Shown here: piece by piece, positions 44,601 through 51,435 of the stretch | Position numbering within the stretch: position 1 is the first letter of the stretch | Layout: the number at the start of each line of letters is the position of its first letter | From: Branchiostoma floridae | Taxonomy: Eukaryota; Chordata; Leptocardii; Amphioxiformes; Branchiostomatidae | Length of the DNA stretch: 64,000 bases | Reading direction: 5' to 3' | Assembly (NCBI RefSeq): GCF_000003815.2 | Contig: NC_049985.1 | Span: 7,690,066 to 7,754,065 of the forward strand | Notes under the pieces: generated by a model | What the model saw: the letters and a program-made list of their open reading frames with translations, nothing else | Databases searched by the model: none | What the model was told of the DNA's origin: nothing | Program-made: the position numbers and the translations under genes

Positions 44601-47600
44601 GGTTGTTATCATATTTATCTTATTGTGGTTTGTCGTTTACCTCTTGTGATCAAGACGCAATTCAGGTTCATGTCCCAAGATCTTAACTAAATAAACACCA
44701 TTGAAATGGGAGTACCTTCCCAGATAGCAGTTCCAGAGAGGCTTGTTCTGTGAGGACAGCTGTGACTCCTTGTCTGAGAACATACGAGCCAGCAGACGGG
44801 TCACATTCAACCTCTCGTCACCATCATTGCTCTGTAGACAGATAGGAGAGGAAGAAAGGTAAGACAGAGATGATATCAGGGCTTAAAAAAACACCTGCAG
44901 ATGTAGGTCCATGCAGGTAAAATTGGAGTTGGGTAGGTATCTTCTAAGTGCCTACATGTGTGCCTTTTACCTAACCTGCACCAGTCCAGGTGCTGGTTAC
45001 ACATTGAATTTTTCTTTTCTTTTTATTTGAAAAAACAAATACCATCAAAGCTATAAATATACCCCATATGCTCATATTTTGCCACCAACAGTTGAAGAAA
45101 GTCCTTGTCTTCCTACTTGTTCCTGCCCACTACAACATTTTTTTAACAACTTGACTGTCCCATTTCCCATCCCAATGTCCCTACTGACCCTGAGCTTGAA
45201 CTCCAGCTGCGGCAGGACCGACAGCAGGACGTTGGGCGCGATCAGGTTCAGCTCGTAGATCAGGTCGTAGATCCGCCCGGACGCGTCACTCTCCGACGTC
45301 TTCCCCAAAACAAGGACATTGTTGAAGAACTGTGAATTAAAAAGTACACAGGTAAGGCAAGAGAATGATATTGAAAATGCAGAAATGTTCGCAGTGGATT
45401 AATTTTTCTAAATCATGGTATTAGACTGCAGTCTATGGTGTCACCGCGAAATTAAAACCACCGGAAAAGTCCCTTTTCCCGCTACCGCGAAATTAAATCC
45501 CTGCGAACTTAAATGCATTTACAGTATAAGAATATGATGTCAGTGTGATGATCAGTGCCTTGCTGAAACTGAATTTGTCATCCTCTTACATTCTGTTTGA
45601 CCAAAACGCAACCGAACTCAATTTCAACACATAGACAATAGTACTTTCTGACACCATTTATGTAAACATCTTGTGCATTCATACTAAATCATGAAAAATG
45701 CACATGCTTTTAAGAGAATATTTGATGACATGGATATGTACTTACTGTCTGGATATAAGGTTCGATGGCTTGGGAAGTCCGTTTGATCAAATCCCTAGCC
45801 AGTTCATAGGCCTCGGGCAGCTTGCTCTGCAATATACAGTACATATAAATGATTCTGTAATCCCACATTGCTGTTACTGCAAACTGCTTTATATAATGGT
45901 GAACTAATTTAGTTATTGCATGTAGCATTTTGACAAAACTTAAAGGAACTGCAATGACTTTTTAACAGTAAATTGCTATCATGATTACAACACTAAATGT
46001 CAAAGAGAACTGCACATCAGCAACTACATAGACTATAAAGTATATAAAAAAGAAGAAAAAGTTAACCCCCTTTAAAAAACCCAAGTTGAAAAATTTAACG
46101 TCCAAACCTTCTGTGGCTCAATGAACGTAATTGTCATAATTACAATACAAAATGTCTAAGAGAACTGCACATGCTCAACTACATAGTATCACACGTGTAT
46201 AAAATAGGAAAAGATTTAACCCCTTGAATAATACAACTTGAAAAATTCCTTACCTTCTGTGGCTCAATGATGCGCATGAGGATGATATCCAGCAGGTCCT
46301 GTGACACGGAGTCCCCCTCAGTAATGATGGGAGACATCATGTCCAACATGAAGGTACGCACCTTGTTGGAGTGGCCACGGCTGGGTACAAAGAGTACAGT
46401 GGTTTAGTGGAAACAGTAACATATTATAGTTATACCATACTAAAATTTTGAACTGACCAACTCCAGTTTTTCTCAAGAAACACTTACAGTAACACATTAT
46501 ACCATACCCGAATTTTTAACTGACCAATTACAGTCATGCCTTCAAATACCAGAGTTACCAACCTAGGATTGATGTGTTAAAAAATTCGTACTTTTCCAGA
46601 ACTATTGTAGAGTGGAACTTGTTATCACCAAGTACAATAGGGGCATCTTCTCTGGGTAGTTTTAAAGAACTCTTGCAGATAGATGTGCAAAAGTTAGGCG
46701 TGATGGGTTGTTCAGTATAATATAACCAGCTGCTGCCGCGCCACGTGCCTGCGAAGCTGGTGTGTTACTCCGAACAGCGGTTATACCGGCTATATAGATA
46801 CAGATACAGAATTACAGTCAACCATTCTCAAATAAAGAGCGATCTATAATTGCTATGATGTCACGTTACGCAGATAGAACATGTGATTGTGATATGGCGC
46901 AACCTGTCTCTGTTGAGGAATGGTTGAACAAGCCCTGATGTAGATGGCTTCTTATTACATTAATCTTGCGAAAAAGGCTGGTTCTGTGTCAAAAATTCTT
47001 ACTTTGTCCAGTAGGACTGATCGTGTAACTACATGTATCATTGTATGTATTTGTATTGTGAAAATGGAGGGAAACCTCCTTACACTAGAGGTCCCATGTT
47101 TTCGCATTGTAGATGTTGCAAACACTTGCAGTTTCAGTTTATAAAGTATGACCTAAAGTTTTCTGCAGTTGATAAAACTTTGTGCTATATTTTGCATGTC
47201 GGACTTGTCTTCAGTATCATGCACAGGTCATATCCCAGAGCCCTAAAACTACTGAAAACAGTAGCAAACTTACTGCACAATACTGAAGAGAGTTTCAAAC
47301 AGCTGGTTGAAGATCTCGCCACAGTCCTCCAGTTCAAAACAGATGTTAAACGACTTCACCCAGGATAGGTTCTTGAGGGGATGATAGAATATCGTTGTAA
47401 GATTTCAGCACAAAAAGGGAACAGCTAAGAAACCTATTAGTAGCATGCTACATCTGGAGCTTCCAACTAACATTGAATTGATCTACCATGCATGTAAATA
47501 ATGAGCATTTCCAATGATTGGTTCAGGCATGCAGAAAGGAAATTGTAAATAATGAGTGGTCAGGGAAAATCAATTACCAAAAGGCAGGAGATAATAATTG

Positions 47601-49292
47601 ATTTTTTTATAAAGCAGAATCAAATGTCAAATGAAGTGCACTGCTGACGGACCTGGGATTGATACATAACTTAGATGATATAATTTGTGCCACAATTGGA
47701 CTTTTAAAAAAAACTGTGTATACAATGTCAAATGGGTGCTGAAAGATGGAAATGTACATTCTTACCTCTAAGAGATAGAAATATCTCTTAAACAGAGCTC
47801 CATTTATGTCCTCAAGACCTCTCAGCTGCTTCACAAGGAACAGGAAAATCTCCTGCAAAAACAGAGTAAAAGTGGGTTCAGCATCGTACAATACAAATCA
47901 TACACAATATACAAGGTAGTTAAGTATTACTAAGTGAAAGAGGCAGCTCAAGGGAATTCAGGTTTAATAGGCTCCGCAGTAATCATGACTATGAAGGTCA
48001 TACCAATCAAATTCCTTGGTTATTTGGTAAAATCAACCAAGAGGTTTAAAGACAAAGGTGTAAAGACAAACTTGAATAATACTAGCATTATCTCCCTAAA
48101 ATCAGTATATACTTTCTCTTCAGACTCTACGTTAATGTTGATTTTCCAGTTAAAAAATCTTTCTTTTAAAACAGAACAGCCAACAGAACAGAGCAGTGTA
48201 GGCAGGGCTGTCTCCTGCTTAAGATTTTTGTTTGTCCCACTCATTGTTTGGGAGCTTATGTTGTTGACTTTCCTTGTTCAATCTGCTATTTTAAGTGTAT
48301 AAAAACACATTTTCATCAATTCCATGAACTGGAGGTCTGATTTTTGGGACGGATGGGGTGAAATTTTAGTCCGTCCCAACAAGCAAATTTCCGTCCAAGG
48401 ACGGGGGGACGGATCCTGGAGACAACACTGGCACACCCTAATCAAGTCTCTCTCAAACAACACCGATCACCTTCAGCTGTATGGGGTCCTTATACGGTGC
48501 TTCGGGAGCATAAATACGGAAGATGTCCGCGATGCAGCAGCCCACGATCAGCTTCACGTCCTTGCTCTCGTGGTGCAGGAAGTGTTCCGACGCCAGGTGG
48601 AGCGCCAGCGGCTCGTAACGCTGCTTTTCCTCCTCCTGATCCTGGTCCATGTCCGCAAACGTCTTGGCCAGGACCTGTGCAATGTTAACAGGATATCAAG
48701 ACTGGAATTCCTGCTGCAGTACTATGGAAAGCTGATAGGGGCCATAATTATTATTTCTTCATTTTGCCAATACCGACCATCCATAATTTCAAGAGTTATG
48801 CTGTACACAACCAAACACACAGACATACACACATGCATACACCAACACACAAACATAAGCTTCTTGTAAAGGTAATACAGTACTTAGCCGACACAGTAGC
48901 AAATGATCTACAAGTATATACTACCTTAAACATGTAGTAATAACAAAAAAAGCTACTGTAATAAACTCAGGGATTATTGTTCATAACTGTCTTTATGGAG
49001 AATGGAGGAGACAAAGAGGCCGGTCGTGCACAAGATTGAGAGACAACCTACAGAAAAATCTAGTTCCCTACATGGCCCAGAACTGCAAGATGCAGAAAAC
49101 ACACTCCTGGAGCCAGTCTAAGGAGGGGTTAGCAGTACCTCCTCATGAGACCCTGGGAAGATGATGACTGTCTTAAAGTCTTAGCCTTACCTTGAGCCTC
49201 CTGATGAGCTCATCCTTATGCAGATCTTCTGACAGTTCCTTCACACCTTCTGGGTACACCACCTTCAGGTGAGGTCGACCTCTGGAAGGCAT
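27640..49292 (-). CDS. PDS5: Sister chromatid cohesion protein PDS5 (complete coding region)
   Basis: HEAT-repeat regulator that binds cohesin, WAPL and sororin-like partners and controls loading and release of cohesin in the nucleus. Coding exons on the minus strand (high to low): 49292-49191, 48674-48471, 47852-47766, 47371-47274, 46380-46254, 45826-45746, 45329-45189, 44831-44716, 44307-44213, 43820-43675, 43164-43022, 41884-41771, 41044-40951, 40510-40462, 40314-40175, 39550-39335, 38622-38532, 38243-38174, 37857-37731, 36914-36759, 36169-36101, 35815-35679, 35055-34932, 34537-34386, one 35-nt unit of the 33836-34375 array, 33379-33265, 32637-32505, 31998-31876, 31404-31348, 30845-30526, 29837-29730, 29347-29120, 28334-28148, 27672-27640. 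The sum is 4218 nt, exactly 1406 codons, against 1337 (PDS5A) and 1447 (PDS5B) residues in human as I recall. It aligns with both human proteins along its length. Confidence 0.95.
28917..29017. repeat. Short tandem repeat, about 21-bp unit
   Basis: About five imperfect copies of ACAAATCACAGCATAGGGGGT in the PDS5 intron between exons 32 and 33. Preceded at 28807-28819 by a C homopolymer. Confidence 0.8.
30254..30485 (+). mobile_element. Small hAT-like element, best preserved copy
   Basis: Terminal repeats CAGGGCTGTCTCCAGGTTTAA and ...TTTGGAGACAGCCCTG are inverted. The interior has TTTTTGGGACGGATAGGGT and a GTCCCAACAAGCAAACTTCC block shared with 48203-48430. CAGGG ends are typical of hAT transposons. 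The element is non-autonomous and non-coding, located in a PDS5 intron. Confidence 0.8.
32672..32989. mobile_element. Small DNA-transposon-like element (CAGGGCTTGAAATAC ends)
   Basis: The left end CAGAGCCCGGAATACACCTGC and right end GCAGAAAAAGTATTTCAAGCCCTG are inverted copies. Several ACCTGCA-type inner repeats are present. A partial relative starts at 44877 (CAGGGCTTAAAAAAACACCTGC). Confidence 0.65.
33265..38243 (-). CDS. PDS5: PDS5 exons 18-26: C-terminal HEAT region
   Basis: Blocks: [120 protein letters not shown](Y)(V/I)TQHSGAQ from the micro-exon array, then [18 protein letters not shown]. Exon 24 ends in phase 2 and exon 26 starts in phase 1, so exactly one 35-nt unit of the array must be spliced in. 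Confidence 0.92.
33375..33480 (-). repeat. Duplicated PDS5 exon 26 acceptor
   Basis: GGACATCCGCTTGGCTGCAGGGAAAACA occurs at about 33367-33394 (functional acceptor) and again at about 33463-33490, 96 bp away in the upstream intron. The following text (CA-ATCAA-TCTGTCCT-AA) is also repeated. Confidence 0.8.
33831..34385 (-). repeat. PDS5 micro-exon array: ten 55-bp units, each with splice donor
   Basis: Eleven GTAAG donors recur at exactly 55-bp spacing (donor G at 33835, 33890, 33945 ... 34385). Between them, ten units each hold a 35-nt segment, GAGACAGTAC-TCACCCAGCA... to GCACAAG, followed by GTAAGTCA-AT-GCACAGAG. The first-read donor (34385) belongs to exon 24. One 35-nt unit, flanked by AG and GTAAGT, converts phase 2 to phase 1 and supplies RRQY(V/I)TQHSGAQ, which aligns with human PDS5 RREYIKQN. 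Units alternate between V and I and between GCGATTT and GCAATGT spacers, suggesting a 110-bp higher-order unit. The acceptor side lacks a good pyrimidine tract. Confidence 0.93.
33836..33870 (-). CDS. PDS5: PDS5 exon 25 (one of ten interchangeable 35-nt micro-exon units)
   Basis: I chose the last-read unit as the representative because the others could equally serve. Starting with G after AG, it reads AGA CAG TAC ATC ACC CAG and so on to CAA G, in phase 2 to 1. Joined to exon 24 (ends ACA AG) and exon 26 (starts CC AAG CGG), it gives [19 protein letters not shown]. Which unit is used cannot be told from sequence. Confidence 0.6.
35082..35266 (+). mobile_element. Small hAT-like element (CAGGGCTGTCTCCAG family)
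   Basis: CAGGGCTGTCTCCAGCTTCAAATTTT at the left and CTTAAGACAGCCCTG at the right, with the shared TCCCACTCATT-TGG-GAGC block inside. It lies 16 bp upstream of the PDS5 exon 23 acceptor as read on the minus strand. Confidence 0.75.
35573..35728 (-). repeat. Duplicated PDS5 exon 22 end and donor
   Basis: Fifty bases of exon end plus donor (CATGCCATGATCAAG...GGCAAAGTCAG|GTACAC on the minus strand) occur at 35728-35673 (functional) and 35625-35570, 103 bp apart, with about 45 bases of intron also repeated. Confidence 0.88.
36903..37250 (-). repeat. Triplicated PDS5 exon 20 acceptor and start, mixed with LINE sequence
   Basis: CTGACAGCACCTGAGGAAG (minus strand) is found at the functional site (36914) and at about 37090 and 37241. 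Each copy is followed on the plus strand by CAGAACAG-TCGTTTCTCCCTAGAACT, part of a LINE 3' end. So the duplicated unit of about 150-175 bp joins exon edge and retroelement. Confidence 0.85.
36935..37470 (+). mobile_element. LINE 3' tail (copy 3), rearranged
   Basis: The plus strand encodes [20 protein letters not shown], the C-terminal FFPRT-x-WN-LP signature of CR1/L2-like LINE polymerases. Parts of the 3' tail (GTGCATAGCTTAGGTGTGAC, GCTTGCAAAGCTGG, GGTTATACTAGCTATAT) follow. Two internal tandem copies are explained by the exon-edge triplication. Confidence 0.75.
37460..37492. repeat. (GA)n microsatellite
   Basis: About 15 GA dinucleotides at the end of the LINE tail copy 3. Confidence 0.9.
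38174..44831 (-). CDS. PDS5: PDS5 exons 8-18: central HEAT region
   Basis: Blocks in order: [141 protein letters not shown]. These match human PDS5 regions such as KDKLLHIYYQNSIDDR and RMKCLYYLYASLD. Exon 11 (43164-43022) ends at the first unit of the 56-bp donor array. Intron 11 (43021-41885) is largely made of that array. Confidence 0.94.
39068..39279 (-). mobile_element. Small hAT-like element (CAGGGCTGTCTCCAG family), minus orientation
   Basis: Reverse complement starts AGGACTGTCTCCAGCTTTAGATTTTT, then TGTTTGGGAGCCCACATTGTTAA and TGTTAAATCTGTCATTTTAAG, matching the other family members. The far end is diverged. Confidence 0.65.
39609..39788. mobile_element. Fold-back element (MITE), about 40-bp inverted ends
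   Basis: GTTTTTGAACTGTCACTCAACACAAGAAATTGCTCA is inverted as TGAGCAATTTCTCGTGTTGAGTGACAGTTCAAAAAC. The centre includes CACGTGACC and CACGTGACT. It lies in the PDS5 intron upstream of exon 16. Confidence 0.88.
40613..40824. mobile_element. Fold-back element (TACTGTAAATGCA family), copy 1
   Basis: TACTGTAAATGCATATTAGTTCGCAGGG at the left and CTGCATTTACAGTA at the right, with TTTAATTTCGCGG-AGCGGG inside. Shared with 45375-45526 in the opposite orientation. Confidence 0.8.
41609..41735 (-). mobile_element. LINE 3'-end fragment (polymerase C-terminus with stop)
   Basis: The minus strand encodes [34 protein letters not shown]-stop. WNSLP followed by SFK-xx-LxxHL is the usual end of CR1/L2-like LINE polymerases. 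It lies in the PDS5 intron between exons 12 and 13. Confidence 0.75.
42011..43070 (-). repeat. PDS5 donor array: about nineteen 56-bp copies of exon 11 end
   Basis: Read on the minus strand, each unit is CAAACTCTTACATGTGTACTACCAG...GAGGACAG|GTAAACTAGCCACA. The first (43022-43064) is the true end of exon 11, encoding [15 protein letters not shown]. Some eighteen copies follow into the intron at about 56-bp spacing to 42011. Units 42780-42960 are the most decayed. The period is not a multiple of three, and each unit puts a TAG right after the donor, so this cannot be a translated repeat. Confidence 0.93.
44877..45012. mobile_element. Partial CAGGGCTT-type element
   Basis: CAGGGCTTAAAAAAACACCTGCAGATG and ACCTGCACCAGTCCAGGTGC resemble 32672-32989. 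One end is missing or degraded. Confidence 0.45.
45189..49292 (-). CDS. PDS5: PDS5 exons 1-7: N-terminal HEAT region
   Basis: The ATG at 49292 is preceded by a strong acceptor (TTTTTGGACAGTTTGCAG), so there is a separate 5' untranslated exon. Recognisable PDS5 blocks include [99 protein letters not shown] and [14 protein letters not shown] partial duplicate of the exon 5 end lies at 46108-46120. Confidence 0.94.
45375..45526. mobile_element. Fold-back element (TACTGTAAATGCA family), copy 2
   Basis: The right end, AAATCCCTGCGAACTTAAATGCATTTACAGTA, is the inverse of the left end of 40613-40824, including TACCGCGAAATTAAA. The left end is shortened (AATGCAGAAATGTTCGCAG). Confidence 0.75.
46080..46262 (-). 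repeat. Duplicated PDS5 exon 5 end and intron start
   Basis: ACCTTCTGTGGCTCAATGA occurs at 46107-46125 and at 46252-46270, the latter being the exon 5 donor region (IIEPQK|GTAAGG). Both copies are accompanied by matching text such as TTTAACCCC and AGAGAACTGCACAT. The unit is about 144 bp. The extra copy has GTTTGG in place of the GTAAGG donor. Confidence 0.82.
46595..46815 (+). mobile_element. LINE 3' tail, GATACA-type family (copy 4)
   Basis: CAGAACTATTGTAGAGTGGAACTT corresponds to the LINE polymerase end (FPRTI-WN). Then come TTTTAAAGAACTC, ATGTGCAAAAGTTAGGCGTG, TATAACCAGCTGCTGCCG, GCGAAGCTGG, GGTTATACCGGCTATATAG and ATACAGATACAGA. It is the most complete tail in the window. Confidence 0.8.
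46816..46931. mobile_element. Possible small fold-back element
   Basis: GTCAACCATTCTCAA and TTGAGGAATGGTTGAAC face each other about 85 bp apart, directly after LINE tail copy 4. The inverted ends are only about 15 bp. Confidence 0.45.
48203..48430 (+). mobile_element. Small hAT-like element (CAGGGCTGTCTCCAG family)
   Basis: CAGGGCTGTCTCCTGCTTAAG at the left and GGATCCTGGAGACAACACTGG at the right, with TTTTTGGGACGGATGGGGTG and GTCCCAACAAGCAAATTTCC inside. It sits 40 bp downstream of the PDS5 exon 2 donor. Confidence 0.8.
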
Positions 49293-50590
49293 GGCTGCAA
49301 ACTGTCCAAAAACAGAACAGACACATTTTCAAATACCTAAAAAAACACACTGTGCACCTTTCTAGCAATGTGATGCCTAGAAAAGAATGCAAATCTTTGG
49401 TTAGTTTGGACGTATTTAATATGTCCACGAGATACTGTGAACAATAAAAATAAAAATTTATCCATGTTAAAATGTCAGATACAGTGACACCTTGTCAGTT
49501 TGTGCATCATGTTCAAAAGGTCCTAGAATAAATAGGGTCATTCTTTGTCATCGTTCAAAGCCTTCAAGCACATTTTTCACCTGACCTGCCTCAAGCTAGT
49601 TTTGAACAATCTTGATGTTTTCCTGTTGAAACAATCTGCCATCATATATCACTGTGGATGCTTCACCATCGGCTGTATAATTACTGGGATATAGTGTTAG
49701 AGCAAGTACTAGCAAATTACAGATGGCCTGGTTAATGTTAGGATCTGGCCTCTGGAGTTGATTGTTTTTATAAAGGTGACAGCAAACTGCCCACATGAAC
49801 AAATTATGAATTATTGTGCTGATAAAACGTCTTCATGGCACAGATTCACAATTCTATTACATCCTACCACAAGGAACTCATTCAGTAAAAGTATTCTTCA
49901 GCTCTGAATACTGCATTTGCTAAGCAATAAATACCAGAGTGTAAACAAGAACCATTCCATGTCAGTGAGTTTAATAAATCAACAAACAATTCACCAGTAT
50001 TTTCGTATCAGCATCTGTTTTTCACATCAAAGCAGGCGCAAATCACTACTGAATACCGTCCATGATGAAAACAAAGGAGTTCAGTGGAAAGTTCCCCTCT
50101 CGGGAAATGTAAGAAAGCTCAGTTTGTGATACAAATTTCGTCGTGCACGAATGCCCCCTGTAAAAATTCCACTGCAAGACCAGCGGGTTATAATAACGTG
50201 CAATGGGAGCTCCTGGTCCGCTTATTTCTGTCAGATCGTGATATCTGGACCCATCCTGTTTTGCTTTGGTCTTATGGCTTCCTCTTCGACCTGTGTGAAG
50301 AGGTGTGATAAGCTTCATACACGCCAGGGAGCTCTCAATCCAACCCACTTCCCGACAGGACCTATCAATCATGGAGCTCATGTGCGAACCCCGGTTAACT
50401 TTACCTTTTTGCATGTGTTGCTGGTCCGATTCCTCTCAACTTCACCTCACCACAGCACCCTCTCTTGACGAGGTAGCTAATCCGAATCCCGATTACCCCG
50501 ATGTGCCCTCGCTGTTCGTCAAATTAGACGTGTTTTTCAGTGATTGCGACGGACATGTAAATAATCTTGGCCCACTTCTTTGAATCAAAA

Positions 50591-50600
50591 TGGCGCGAAA
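50591..50600 (-). promoter_or_regulatory. E2F consensus site
   Basis: TTTCGCGCCA on the minus strand fits TTTSGCGC exactly. It is 1.3 kb upstream of the PDS5 start codon but probably close to its first exon. Cohesin regulators are commonly E2F-driven in animals, so it fits the gene. Function is not tested. Confidence 0.5.
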
Positions 50601-51026
50601 TAATGCGATACAGTCCCATATGAAAGACCAGCTCTCATTGGTCACTTCCAGAAGGCTGAAACTCAATTGGAGACAGACATTTCTAACTTGGGTATGTTTT
50701 CTGTCAATTGTAAAAGATCCAATTTTAGTAATATTCATGTAAAATTACATCATACCTCTGAAATATCAAACAAGGTGAATATTTCTCTTAATGTGCACAG
50801 ATCTTGATTTTAAGACTCTTAAAGATGTAACCAATCACAGAGAAGGTTTTACAGATCTTTTTTTCATCTCTTTGCAAAGCTTCTTGGGAAGCATACTTTT
50901 GCGTACTGTTTCTTAGCATATCATAATTTCCACTGTTTGGAATAATTAAAAGAAACATTGTAATATCATCATTTTAATTGAAACCATAAAAGAAATCATT
51001 GTTTTCTCTCGTAGAAGAACAACAAT

Positions 51027-51039
51027 AGGTCAAAGGTCA
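51027..51039 (+). promoter_or_regulatory. DR1 nuclear-receptor element
   Basis: AGGTCAAAGGTCA is a perfect direct repeat with one-base spacing, the site type bound by RXR heterodimers, HNF4 and COUP-TF. It is 156 bp upstream of the N4BP2 start codon. Confidence 0.45.
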
Positions 51040-51194
51040 GAAGTTGTGACCCGAAACGTCACGCGCGCCAACCAGAGTGTGAGCCAAGGACTTCCTTGTT
51101 TTGTTGTTGTGAAGTTGACGACATTTTATCTCCGTTGTTTGTGGGTCTATATGTGTCGGGTTCCTCCGAGTTATTCTAGTCATCCCAAGTATCC

Positions 51195-51435
51195 ATGCCA
51201 CGACGCCGAAAGACGGGAGCCAGGGGTGGCAGCCCCGAAAAACAGCCGGCGGACGGTGCCAACAATGTGCCAGAGGGTCGGACTATGTCGACATCTTCGG
51301 ACGATGGCGCGGGAAACGCCGCGGAACTCAGTCCCAAGGAGCGGGAAAAACTCGTCGAGCAGCTCCAGGAAATGTTCTCCAAACAGCTGGACCCGGGAGT
51401 GGTGTACATCGTCCTCGCGGAGAGCGATTTCAAAG
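51195..51435 (+). CDS. N4BP2: N4BP2 exon 1: start and first part of CUE domain
   Basis: [12 protein letters not shown], an acidic/Ser-rich segment, then [17 protein letters not shown] and [15 protein letters not shown], ending AAA G|GTAAAA in phase 1. GC-rich compared with its surroundings, as expected next to a promoter. Confidence 0.93.

Larger units (their letters stand above)
49293..51194. promoter_or_regulatory. Shared 5' region of PDS5 (-) and N4BP2 (+)
   Basis: The 1.9 kb between the two start codons, arranged head to head. A PDS5 5' untranslated exon must lie here; a possible donor is at about 50449 (minus strand GTG|GTGAGG). E2F-like sites occur at 50591-50600 and 51062-51070, a CRE-like half at about 51056 and a DR1 at 51027-51039. 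A bidirectional promoter is inference; transcription starts are not visible. Confidence 0.55.

Noticed and set aside
48960-49160. Possible retroelement remnant (RRQRGRS...RLRDNLQ in one frame)
   Set aside because: Only a loose resemblance to LINE polymerase ends; too short and without the W-x-x-A-x-DR continuation.
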